A DNA stretch of 35,222 nt from Clostridia bacterium. GTDB taxonomy: Bacteria; Bacillota; Clostridia; Christensenellales; Aristaeellaceae. Location: assembly GCA_017522345.1 (NCBI GenBank), contig JAFWZN010000109.1, positions 1 through 35,222 of the forward strand, in the 5' to 3' direction. Shown here piece after piece: positions 6,302 to 14,175 of the stretch (positions within the stretch are counted from its first letter, which is position 1; each line of letters opens with the position of its first letter). A program made the position numbers and the translations under genes. Under the pieces are notes generated by a model. That model did not search any database and was not told the origin of the DNA. It saw nothing but the letters and a program-made list of their open reading frames with translations.

Positions 6302-9300
6302 ATGGCTATTACACATGAATATCTGAAAAGCATACTGGGCTATCTCACCTACACTCGTTCGGTCGACACGTTTAAAGCCGGAAAGGTCCGCCAGTTCACC
6401 CAGACTCATTCCGAACGCGGCACGCTTGTGCGCGCGACTGTGAGCGGCGCGTTTCCATACAAAGTCGAAATAGACATTCCCAAGGACGAGGACGTCCTTC
6501 TTTTGACATGCAGCTGCATGGCCTACGAAGCCTTCGGGCGCTGCAAGCATATCGGCGCTGCGCTTTTGGAAAAAATGAAGCGCGACGAAGAGGCCGAGCA
6601 AAAAGCGCAGGCGAAAGCAATGGAAGAAAAAAAGCCTGCGTTTGCGCCTTTAAAGCCCGCCACAGAAAAAATCGTTTCTTCCCGCCCCGCGCCTGAAATG
6701 AAGGTCTACAATAATCCCATGGCTGCGCTTCTTTTAAGCAAGTATGCGTCCGCCGACAAAAAGAAGCACGCAGAGGACGCAAGCGTGAAGCTTGTCCCGC
6801 AGCTGTCCATATCAAACGGAAACGCATCCGTCGGCTTCACCGTCGGAAACGAACGGCAGTACGTCGTTAAAGACTTAATCGCCTTTATGCAGTCGATGAA
6901 AATGCATGAGACCGTAACGTACGGCTCCAAGCTTACGCTTTTTCACGACAGAAGCGTCTTTGACGAAAAAAGCAGGCGCCTTCTTGACCTCATCGAAGCG
7001 TTTGTGAACGAAAGACAAACATACAGCGCACCCGGCGTACACAATTCCCTTGTGTGCCGCTTTATGCCGCTTACGGGACGCGCTTTGGACGACCTTTTTG
7101 ATCTGTATTTGGGCGAAGAAATCCCCGGCCGTGAAGCCGGACAAAAGTGGCGCATTAAAGATGAAAATCCTTCCCTTTCCCTCGCCTCCCGCCAATCGGG
7201 CAGCCACATCCGTCTGACGCTTGCGCCGCCGGCCGCCGCGCTTTCAGGAATCAAGCGCGATTACTGCGTGGTTTCCTCCACAATATACTGCATGACGGAG
7301 GATTTTGCCGAGGCGATGCTCCCGCTTATGGAGCTGTCTCAAAGCGGAGACTTCCTGTTCTCGCCGCAGGGCGCGATGCAGTTCTGCCAGTCCATCCTTC
7401 CGCTTGTGGAAAAGCACGCGCCGCTTAAAGAGGCAGACGCGCTTGAGAAGTTTCTTCCCACAAAGATGGACGTGCGCTATTATATCGACATGCCCGTAAG
7501 AAGCCGCCTTACGGCGCAGCCGTTTTTCATTTATAACGGCATGACGCTCACCCCCGAAACGCCGCTTTCCGCGCACCCCGAGATCAATCGCGACCGCTAT
7601 CGGGAGTCCGCCGCTGTCGAACAGCTTATTCAGCATTTCGATCCGCCTAAGTCGCCCGGCGAGCCCTACCATCTTGAGGACGAGGAAAGAATGTACGCCT
7701 TTTTGTCCGGCGGCACGGAGAAACTTTCGGAGTTTGGCGAAGTATACATTTCCGACAAGCTGAAAAACATAAATGTAAAGCGCTCCAAGACCGCTTCCGT
7801 CGGCGTATCCGCAGGCGAAAGCGTCCTGAATCTGACCATTGATACCGGCGAATTCCCGCTTGACGAGCTTGAGGAAGTCTTAAAGGCAATCAAGGAAAAG
7901 CGCAGGTTTTACCGCCTTGAGGACGGACGCTTCATGAACCTGAACGATACCGGCCTTGACGGGCTTGCGACGCTAACCGACGGGCTTGGGCTTTCCGCCG
8001 GGGCGCTTGAGAAGGGCAGCCTTGAAGTCCCGATGTCCCGCGCGCTGTATCTGGACAGCGCGCTTAAGCAGGATAAGGACGTGGCATTTGAGCGCGACGC
8101 CTCCTTTAAAAAGCTCATCCGCGACTTTAAAACCGTGGACGACAGCGACTTTGTCGTGCCTGAAAAGCTCGACGGCGTTCTCAGAAATTATCAGAAAACA
8201 GGTTTCAGATGGCTTAAAACGTTGGACGCGTACCGTTTCGGCGGTATTCTGGCCGACGATATGGGCCTTGGAAAAACCCTGCAGGTGCTTACCTATCTGC
8301 TAAGCACGAAGCTGGAAAGAAAAGCGTCCGACGGTCATCCCAGCCCGACGCTCATCGTCTGCCCGGCGTCGCTTGTGCTCAACTGGGGCGAAGAAGCCCA
8401 AAAGTGGACGAGCGAAATGAACGTGTGCCTGCTTATGGGGGATGCGGACGAGCGCGCGATGCAAATTGCAAGGCGCGAAGACTACGACCTTATCGTAACC
8501 AGCTATGACCTTTTGAGGCGCGATATCGAGCTTCACGAAAAAGGTCTGTATTACGCATGCATACTGGACGAAGCGCAGTACATCAAAAATCACGAAACCC
8601 TCACCTTCAAGGCGGTCAAGCGCATTCGATCGATGATCAACATCGCCATGACCGGCACGCCCGTCGAAAACCGCCTGAGCGAGCTTTGGAGCATTTTTGA
8701 CTTCCTGATGCCCGGCTACCTCTACAAATACCCGACCTTCCGCGACAAGTTTGAAAACCCGATCGTCAAAAATGCCGACGCAAAGGCGCACAAAACGCTC
8801 AAAGAGCTCGTCAGTCCGTTTATTCTCAGGCGCATGAAAAAGGACGTGCTTTCAGAGCTGCCCGAAAAGGTGGAAACCGTTCAGTTTGTCACGATGGACG
8901 ATATACAAAGAAAAGTGTATCTGGCGCACGTTATGGAGCTTAAAGAGGCCATCGCGTCCGCCTCAGGCAGCGACAAGCTTGAAATTCTCTCCATGCTCAC
9001 CCGTCTTCGCCAGCTGTGCTGCGATCCCAAGCTGTTCATTGAAAACTACGAAGGCGGCAGCTGCAAGATGGACGAAATAGACAGAATGCTTGAAGAGCTC
9101 ACCGAAAGCGGGCATAATGTGCTTGTGTTCTCCCAGTTTACGAGCATGCTTTCGCAAATCAAGCGGATGCTTGACGAAAAAAATATCGGTTATTTCCTTC
9201 TTCAGGGCGATACGCCAAAGGAGGAGCGCGCCGAGCTCGTCAAGCGCTTCAACGCCGGCGAGGCGCCCGTTTTCCTCATCTCCCTGAAGGCTGGCGGAAC

Positions 9301-9568
9301 GGGCCTCAACCTTACCCGCGCCGACACCGTCATTCACGTAGATCCGTGGTGGAACATCGCCGCGCAGAATCAGGCGACCGACCGCTGCTACCGAATCGGG
9401 CAGAAGCGCAAGGTGCAGGTCTATCAGCTGATTGCAAAGGACACAATCGAGGAAAACATTTTAAAGCTTCAGTCAAAAAAGCGCGCGCTGGCCGAAAGCG
9501 TCACGGAGGAAGCCGACGGCGGCATCATGAGCATGTCAAAGGAAGATCTGATGAAGCTGCTCGACTGA
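6302..9568 (+). CDS. SWIM zinc-finger SNF2-family helicase
   Basis: This 1088-residue protein is a DNA-stimulated ATPase of the Swi2/Snf2 group that moves along or remodels DNA-protein complexes. Near residue 70 it has a SWIM zinc finger (CSCMAYEAFGRCKH). A charged linker and a long SNF2-associated region follow. The helicase core starts near residue 620, with Walker A DDMGLGKT (about 651), the DEAQ box (about 756) and TGTPVENRL. The C-terminal lobe has LISLKAGGTGLNLT, ending in DRCYRIGQ (about 1027-1034). All motifs are intact. The start is the ATG at 6302; the TTG at 6293 directly abuts the AGG ribosome site. Such proteins are common single genes in Clostridia. No nuclease or methylase partner is adjacent, so I do not call it a defence gene. 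Confidence 0.95.
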   Translation: MAITHEYLKSILGYLTYTRSVDTFKAGKVRQFTQTHSERGTLVRATVSGAFPYKVEIDIPKDEDVLLLTCSCMAYEAFGRCKHIGAALLEKMKRDEEAEQKAQAKAMEEKKPAFAPLKPATEKIVSSRPAPEMKVYNNPMAALLLSKYASADKKKHAEDASVKLVPQLSISNGNASVGFTVGNERQYVVKDLIAFMQSMKMHETVTYGSKLTLFHDRSVFDEKSRRLLDLIEAFVNERQTYSAPGVHNSLVCRFMPLTGRALDDLFDLYLGEEIPGREAGQKWRIKDENPSLSLASRQSGSHIRLTLAPPAAALSGIKRDYCVVSSTIYCMTEDFAEAMLPLMELSQSGDFLFSPQGAMQFCQSILPLVEKHAPLKEADALEKFLPTKMDVRYYIDMPVRSRLTAQPFFIYNGMTLTPETPLSAHPEINRDRYRESAAVEQLIQHFDPPKSPGEPYHLEDEERMYAFLSGGTEKLSEFGEVYISDKLKNINVKRSKTASVGVSAGESVLNLTIDTGEFPLDELEEVLKAIKEKRRFYRLEDGRFMNLNDTGLDGLATLTDGLGLSAGALEKGSLEVPMSRALYLDSALKQDKDVAFERDASFKKLIRDFKTVDDSDFVVPEKLDGVLRNYQKTGFRWLKTLDAYRFGGILADDMGLGKTLQVLTYLLSTKLERKASDGHPSPTLIVCPASLVLNWGEEAQKWTSEMNVCLLMGDADERAMQIARREDYDLIVTSYDLLRRDIELHEKGLYYACILDEAQYIKNHETLTFKAVKRIRSMINIAMTGTPVENRLSELWSIFDFLMPGYLYKYPTFRDKFENPIVKNADAKAHKTLKELVSPFILRRMKKDVLSELPEKVETVQFVTMDDIQRKVYLAHVMELKEAIASASGSDKLEILSMLTRLRQLCCDPKLFIENYEGGSCKMDEIDRMLEELTESGHNVLVFSQFTSMLSQIKRMLDEKNIGYFLLQGDTPKEERAELVKRFNAGEAPVFLISLKAGGTGLNLTRADTVIHVDPWWNIAAQNQATDRCYRIGQKRKVQVYQLIAKDTIEENILKLQSKKRALAESVTEEADGGIMSMSKEDLMKLLD

Positions 9569-9694
9569 TTCTAAAAAACAATAATCTTTACATACGAATC
9601 ATGAACCTTTTTTCATCCCGCTCGTCTTATATATGTCCGGCTCGAGCGGACAAAAAGAAAACAACGTCATTAACTAAAAAGGATGGAAAACCAA

Positions 9695-10441
9695 ATGAAA
9701 AAACTTCTTTCCCTCATTCTCGCCCTTCTCATGATCGCAGCCGTTCCCGCCTTCGCAGAAGAAACCGAAGCGGCCGAAATCGAGTATCAGACGCTCGAAG
9801 GTATTGTAACCGAAATCACCGAAACCTACTTCATTCTCGACACCATCGATCTGGGCGAAGTTCAGGTAAACTTTGACAGCGAAACCCATTTTTCCGAGGA
9901 GCTCCCCTTCGCCTGCGGCCAGTACGCCTTCGTAACCTACGGCGGCATGATGACCCGCTCCCTTCCCCCGCAGATCTACGCTATGAACGTAACCGTCAGC
10001 CGCCTGATGGGCGAGGTTCTTTCCACCGATGAGCCCTCCAACACCATCATGATCATGACCCAGCTTCACGGCGAAGTTCTTGTGCACCTGATGGAAACCG
10101 ATTCCGCGCTCAATTACGCCGAGGGCGACCTCGTCATGGTATACAACTCCGGCGCGATGGCCATGTCCCTTCCCCCGCAGGTCGGCGGAAGCCTCATCAT
10201 GAAAATGTACACTGTGAGCGGCGTTGTCACCGAAATCGGTGAAGACTATGTTGTAATCGACGAAAACGGCGCGCTTTATCAGGTCGTTTTTGCGCCCGAC
10301 ACCACAGTAACCATGCCCAGCACGGAAATGCAGGTCGGCGACAGCGTATCGGTATTGTTTAACGGCATGATGTCCCGCTCCATTCCCGCCCAGATCACCG
10401 CGATCGAGCTGACCGTAAACACCGTTTCCTCTGAGGAATAA
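9695..10441 (+). CDS. Secreted protein with three ~70-residue repeats
   Basis: This 248-residue protein has a clean signal peptide (MKKLLSLILALLM to AFA, cleavage near residue 21) and an acidic mature part. The mature protein is three tandem units of about 70 residues. Each has a TEI/TxxxxxI-type strand pattern and ends in a signature: GGMMTRSLPPQ (about 84), SGAMAMSLPPQ (about 152) and NGMMSRSIPAQ (about 223). Units 1 and 3 also begin alike (GIVTEITETYFILD and GVVTEIGEDYVVID), and their DNA is similar, so they arose by duplication. The strand-rich pattern suggests small beta barrels of OB-fold or DUF5666 style, but I do not recognise a named family. The start is the ATG at 9695; that at 9683 abuts AAGG. 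It is followed by a strong terminator. Confidence 0.85.
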   Translation: MKKLLSLILALLMIAAVPAFAEETEAAEIEYQTLEGIVTEITETYFILDTIDLGEVQVNFDSETHFSEELPFACGQYAFVTYGGMMTRSLPPQIYAMNVTVSRLMGEVLSTDEPSNTIMIMTQLHGEVLVHLMETDSALNYAEGDLVMVYNSGAMAMSLPPQVGGSLIMKMYTVSGVVTEIGEDYVVIDENGALYQVVFAPDTTVTMPSTEMQVGDSVSVLFNGMMSRSIPAQITAIELTVNTVSSEE

Positions 10442-10454
10442 GATCCATAAAAAA

Positions 10455-10497
10455 GCCGCCGACTGAACAAGAAAAGCGTTCAGCCGGCGGCTTTTTT
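10455..10497. terminator. Bidirectional terminator
   Basis: A 14-bp stem (10455-10468 with 10478-10491, one G-T pair) is flanked by A residues on the left and seven T residues on the right. It separates the secreted repeat protein from the converging flavin-oxidase-like gene and can serve both. Confidence 0.88.
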
Positions 10498-10500
10498 TGA

Positions 10501-10923
10501 TTAAAACTCGATATCGTATCTTTTTCCGTTTGAGAAAAGCGTTCCCTTTGCAAGCTGTACCTTGAGTATGCAGGTGTTTTCGTTTTTCTCATTCATGTGA
10601 CCGTTGTTAATCCACGCGGAAAACGCGTTTTTCAGTTCCTGAAAAATCCTGTCATTTTTGGTTAGGCCTACCCATCCCTGGTTTTCCGCGACGCCCTCGC
10701 CCGTAAACCAGTCTCCGCTGACGGCAACGTCCGCCTGCGCTTCGATCTGTCTGATCTTTGACGATCTTGCATCCGTGATTACATAAAACGCGCCGCCTCT
10801 GTACAGCGCATTCACCGTTCGCACGCGGGGTTTTCCGTTTTCGACTGTCGCAAGCGCAATCAGCGAATCCTTGCCGAAGCGCTCGTTCATCATTCGCGCG
10901 GTTACCAGATCAAGCCTTGCCAT
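10501..10923 (-). CDS. Pyridoxamine 5'-phosphate oxidase-family protein
   Basis: This 140-residue protein has the split-barrel flavin-binding fold: IALATVENGKPRVRTVNALY at the start of the barrel, then FYVITDARSSKIRQI and a conserved tryptophan region (WVGLTKNDRIFQ). Relatives bind FMN, F420 or haem and reduce or sense small molecules; the substrate is unknown and this is not a true PdxH. The ATG at 10923 is chosen because GGAGGAGG lies 9 bases before it, and the ATG at 10932 abuts that site. It overlaps the end of the histidine kinase gene by 14 bases, so it is probably made by coupled translation as the third gene of the two-component operon. Confidence 0.85.
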   Translation of the reverse strand: MARLDLVTARMMNERFGKDSLIALATVENGKPRVRTVNALYRGGAFYVITDARSSKIRQIEAQADVAVSGDWFTGEGVAENQGWVGLTKNDRIFQELKNAFSAWINNGHMNEKNENTCILKVQLAKGTLFSNGKRYDIEF

Positions 10924-12286
10924 TTGAATCATCCTCCTCCGCCTTCACAATCGGTATCGTAAGCCGTGTCGTGTATACCTCGTTTTTCTCTTCATAAGAA
11001 AACGCGCCCGCATGGCTTTTTAGGATTTTCTCGCACGATTTCAGCCCGATACCGGAGCTTTCCGCATTGCCTTTTTTCTCAAGCACAGCGTTCATGGTCT
11101 GAAACACAAATAAGCCGTTTTCCTCTTTGAGGCTGACAAGCACCGGTTCCGATATGTCCGCATATTTTCGGATGTTGGAAACGATGTTGTCAATCACGCG
11201 GCGCAAAAACGGCGCGTTTGCCCGAATCGGCATTTCGCGCTCAGGCCCAGTTACCTTAATTATATACCCATCCGTTTCAAGAATCAAGGCGCTTTCCAGC
11301 CAAAGCTGAGAAAACAGCATGCCCGCATCCATAATCTCGGTTTCAAAGGGTTCGTCGGACGGCTGGTATACGAGGAAATATTCAAACAGCCTGTCCGTCA
11401 TTTCCTTAATCTGGTACGCCTTTTCCCTGCCCGAGCGGATGTATTTTTTCATCTGCTCATCCGATCCGCATTTTCCAAGCTCCACGATATCCAGATAACC
11501 GATAAGACTCGTAAGCGGCGTTCTGAGATCATGCGACATCGCGGTTAAAAGCTCGCTTGCGCGCCGGGTCATCTCCTCTTCCTTTGCAAGACGCTCGATG
11601 AAGCTAACGCGCATCTTATCCATATCAAGCGCGAGGGAGGTGATTTCGTCGTTTCCCCGGATGGTCACGGGAGAGGACAAGTCGCCGCTTTCCATCGCCT
11701 GAAGCTCGCGGCTCAAAAGGAAAATGTATTTCGTCTTTTTACGGATGCAGGCATAGAGAACAAACACAAACAGCAAAAATGCGATCGCTCCGCTTGCATA
11801 CAGCCCGTACTGAGACGCTCTGTACATCGGAAAATACATCACCTTTACCACGCGGGAGCGGATCCTGTCTCCCCGGGAGGCAACGGCGGAGGAATACCAG
11901 TACTCGGAATACTCGTCCTGCAAAAGGTTGTACATCGAAAGCGCGTCCTTGACCGACGAATACAGCGTCGCCTGGTTTCCGTTTTGCGCGTAAGGATTTA
12001 CGGGATCATATACCGCGAGCATCAGATCTTTTTTGCCCTTTATCCAGCTTCGGATCGCATCCTCGCTGGTGATGGAAGCGCGGTTTCGGTTGAGGTATTC
12101 GATCAGATCGTTCAGCTGCGCCTTTTCCGCTTCAATAATCGCTTCCCTTTTATAGACCACATGGGTAAGGATATTGTTAAGCGCATGGTTTATGCCGAAA
12201 AACGCTAAAACGGACAAAAGAAACGATAAAACCGTGCACACGATAAGCACTACGCCTAATTTCGAATGCGTTTTTCTTTCAGTCAA
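10910..12286 (-). CDS. Sensor histidine kinase
   Basis: This 458-residue membrane kinase has a first helix at about residues 11-33, an outside sensor region of about 130 residues and a second helix at about 163-183. A HAMP linker follows, then HisKA (LLTAMSHDLRTPLTSLIGY, phospho-acceptor His near 251) and a C-terminal ATPase domain (N-box DNIVSNIRKYA, then SSGIGLKSCEKI). The start is TTG, preceded by GGAAGGGAT, and it overlaps the response-regulator gene by 8 bases. The outside domain resembles no ligand domain I know by eye. Because the operon faces a foldase and HtrA operon, a role in sensing misfolded secreted proteins, as for CssS, is a reasonable inference. Confidence 0.95.
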   Translation of the reverse strand: MTERKTHSKLGVVLIVCTVLSFLLSVLAFFGINHALNNILTHVVYKREAIIEAEKAQLNDLIEYLNRNRASITSEDAIRSWIKGKKDLMLAVYDPVNPYAQNGNQATLYSSVKDALSMYNLLQDEYSEYWYSSAVASRGDRIRSRVVKVMYFPMYRASQYGLYASGAIAFLLFVFVLYACIRKKTKYIFLLSRELQAMESGDLSSPVTIRGNDEITSLALDMDKMRVSFIERLAKEEEMTRRASELLTAMSHDLRTPLTSLIGYLDIVELGKCGSDEQMKKYIRSGREKAYQIKEMTDRLFEYFLVYQPSDEPFETEIMDAGMLFSQLWLESALILETDGYIIKVTGPEREMPIRANAPFLRRVIDNIVSNIRKYADISEPVLVSLKEENGLFVFQTMNAVLEKKGNAESSGIGLKSCEKILKSHAGAFSYEEKNEVYTTRLTIPIVKAEEDDSNGKA

Positions 12287-12977
12287 TTCTGTATCCCTTC
12301 CCCCAAATCGTTTTAATGTACGTGGGATTTTCCGCGTCCGGCTCGATTTTGCGGCGGAGATTTCTGATATGAACCATTATCGTGTTGTTGCAGGAGTAGA
12401 AATACGGCTCGTTCCATATGGATTCGTACAGATTCTGCGCGGAAAAGACCTTTTTTCGATTTTCCGCCATCAGAAGAAGCATCCGATATTCGATGTCTGT
12501 CAATTGCACATCGCGTCCGCCGATTTTTACCTCGCACGAATCCTTATTGATCGAAAGCTCTTTGACCAAAATGATCTTTTCGCCCGTGCTTTCACTTTTT
12601 CCCCCGTATACATAATATCTTCTCAGAAGTGCCTTTACGCGCGCCGTAAGCTCCGTATAGGAAAACGGCTTGGGAAGATAATCGTCTCCGCCCGAGGAAA
12701 AGCCCATGCTCTTGTCGCTGTCCTGCGATTTGGCGGTCAAAAACAAAACGGGAGACGAATTCGACAGACGAATTTCCCTGCATACCTGGTAGCCGTTTTT
12801 TCCGGGCATCATCACGTCAAGAATGTAAAGGTCGATTTCGGGGGATATTTTATTCACGGCGTCGTCGCCGTCCTTGGCTTCGACGACCAAAAATCCTTCG
12901 CTTTCAAGCAGGATTTTCACAACCTCGCGGATATCGGCGTCGTCATCGGCAATCATAATCGTCCTTTTTTCCGGCAT
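12279..12977 (-). CDS. OmpR-family response regulator
   Basis: This 232-residue DNA-binding regulator is the partner of the following kinase. The receiver domain has the acidic pocket D11-D13, phospho-acceptor Asp54 in LYILDVMMPGKNGY, Thr81 and Lys103 (LPKPF). The usual GADDY reads GGDDY. The C-terminal winged helix (about residues 130-230) ends with NTIMVHIRNLRRKI and YIKTIWGKGYRI. The start is the ATG at 12977 after AGAGGTGAT; a GTG three codons earlier lies inside that ribosome site. It is first in the operon regulator-kinase-oxidase and divergent from the foldase gene. OmpR-type regulators bind direct repeats spaced 10-11 bp, and one lies in the shared intergenic region. Confidence 0.95.
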   Translation of the reverse strand: MPEKRTIMIADDDADIREVVKILLESEGFLVVEAKDGDDAVNKISPEIDLYILDVMMPGKNGYQVCREIRLSNSSPVLFLTAKSQDSDKSMGFSSGGDDYLPKPFSYTELTARVKALLRRYYVYGGKSESTGEKIILVKELSINKDSCEVKIGGRDVQLTDIEYRMLLLMAENRKKVFSAQNLYESIWNEPYFYSCNNTIMVHIRNLRRKIEPDAENPTYIKTIWGKGYRID

Positions 12978-13001
12978 GTTTATCACCTCTTATCCAACCT
13001 T

Positions 13002-13030
13002 ATTATATCGAATTTGAAGGAGCTTTTCCA
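13002..13030 (-). promoter_or_regulatory. Promoter of the two-component operon
   Basis: On the minus strand TGGAAA (13025-13030), 17 bases, and TATAAT (13002-13007) form a sigma-A promoter with a perfect -10. It lies 25 bases before the response-regulator start. Confidence 0.65.
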
Positions 13031-13048
13031 TCCCTGCCGATCGAAAAT

Positions 13049-13064
13049 TAAGAATTCCTAAGAA
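13049..13064 (+). promoter_or_regulatory. Direct repeat, candidate response-regulator site
   Basis: TAAGAA occurs at 13049-13054 and again at 13059-13064, exactly one helical turn apart. This is the format used by OmpR-family dimers. The pair lies about 33 bases upstream of the foldase -10 box, just upstream of a poor -35 region, where an activator would help. It is also upstream of the response-regulator promoter, so self-regulation is possible. Confidence 0.45.
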
Positions 13065-13093
13065 ATCTGATAGGTGAATCTTTTGAAATGCTA

Positions 13094-13102
13094 TGCTATA
13101 AT
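13094..13102 (+). promoter_or_regulatory. Extended -10 promoter of the foldase-protease operon
   Basis: TGC followed by TATAAT (13097-13102) is an extended -10 element. The hexamer 17 bases upstream (GTGAAT) is a poor -35. This promoter type often depends on an activator. It lies 37 bases before the TTG start of the foldase gene. Confidence 0.65.
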
Positions 13103-13139
13103 ACGAAATGTAAACGAAAAGAAGAAAGGAGACTGACGC

Positions 13140-14135
13140 TTGACAGGAAAAAAGCTTTTCCTATTTTTCTTAATCACGGTTTGCATGCTTTCATACGCTT
13201 ATGCCGAAGAAAACGCCGCGTTCGTGATCGGCGGACGTCCCGTCTCCTTTACTGAGGCGCACATCTACATCATAAACGCCGAAAAGGAATATGAAAGCGT
13301 CGCAAAATATTACGAGGATTATCTGGGCGTCGATTACTGGTCGCTCACGTTTGCAAACGGCATGACGGTTTCTCAGATGATTAAATCCGACGTATTCGAT
13401 CAAATCAAATCCATGAACGCGTTTTATCTGATGGCGCTTGAAAACGGCATGCAGCTGACAAAGGACGAAATCCTCTCCTGCAAAGCGGATGCGCAAAGCG
13501 CCTATCAGTCGCTGTCCGTCACGAGCGCCGAAAAGATCGATCTAAATGATCTTGCCGCCGTATTCGAAAAGCAGCTTTTGGCAGGCCGCATGTATTCCGT
13601 TTGTCTTTTGAGCGCCGATATTGACGAAGAGGCCGTCCGCGCGGCAGTCGATCCCGATAACTATATTTCCTACGACGTCGAATATCTCTTTCGGTCATTT
13701 GACGATTTTGATGAAAGCGGACGCGCCGTACAGATGACGGATGAAAAGCTTTCCGAAATTAAGCAGGCGCTGATTCAATCAAAAAGCCGTTCCTCGCTTG
13801 CATCCGTCCCCTCCCTTTTCCCGGCGCTCGATCTTCTCTACGGAACCACATCCCTGATCTCGGGCGACAAAACAGTGGACCAAACGCTTCTCGCCGCCGC
13901 TCAAGCGCTCAAAATCGGAGAAACATCAGAAATTGTAAATACAGACTTTGGTCTTTTTTTGATAAGACTCCATGACAATCAAAGCCCTGCCGCATACGAG
14001 CAGGCGATCGAAGAAGCGCTTTATGAAGCGCGGGAAGCGGCTTTTACAACCGAAAAGGAATCCATTATCAAAAACTACGAATACGAAATCAATATATCCT
14101 TCTGGGATACGCTCGCGCCGGGCGCCTGCGAATAA
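13140..14135 (+). CDS. Secreted PrsA/SurA-like foldase (parvulin-type)
   Basis: This 331-residue exported protein has a signal peptide ending SYAYA before EEN (about residue 22), with no lipobox. The first half resembles the SurA_N/chaperone arms of PrsA-like proteins (IGGRPVSFTEAHIYI, then a long helical part). The end has the parvulin-like tail AQALKIGETSEIVNTDFGLF followed by LIRLHDN. The middle of the parvulin domain is short and its active-site residues are not obvious, so chaperone activity is safer than prolyl isomerase activity. The start is TTG, 8 bases after AGGAG. The HtrA gene follows 40 bases later with no terminator between, so both are probably one secretion quality-control operon. 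In Bacillus PrsA is a lipoprotein; this one is not lipidated. Confidence 0.75.
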   Translation: MTGKKLFLFFLITVCMLSYAYAEENAAFVIGGRPVSFTEAHIYIINAEKEYESVAKYYEDYLGVDYWSLTFANGMTVSQMIKSDVFDQIKSMNAFYLMALENGMQLTKDEILSCKADAQSAYQSLSVTSAEKIDLNDLAAVFEKQLLAGRMYSVCLLSADIDEEAVRAAVDPDNYISYDVEYLFRSFDDFDESGRAVQMTDEKLSEIKQALIQSKSRSSLASVPSLFPALDLLYGTTSLISGDKTVDQTLLAAAQALKIGETSEIVNTDFGLFLIRLHDNQSPAAYEQAIEEALYEAREAAFTTEKESIIKNYEYEINISFWDTLAPGACE

Positions 14136-14175
14136 CCGGATCGACATACAAAAAAAAATTACACGGAGGCAAAAA

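Noticed and set aside
6302..9568. SNF2 helicase as part of a phage-defence system (DISARM or similar)
   Set aside because: The helicase has SWIM and SNF2 parts but no adjacent methylase, nuclease or phospholipase-D gene; it has its own promoter and stands alone.
9626..9656. CCGCTCG...CGAGCGG inverted repeat after the helicase as a terminator
   Set aside because: The 7-bp stem has an 18-base loop and no T-run, only a few A residues; too weak to call.
12174..13061. Plus-strand 295-codon open frame opposite the response regulator
   Set aside because: The response regulator on the other strand is complete and has a ribosome site; the antisense frame also covers the regulator's promoter.
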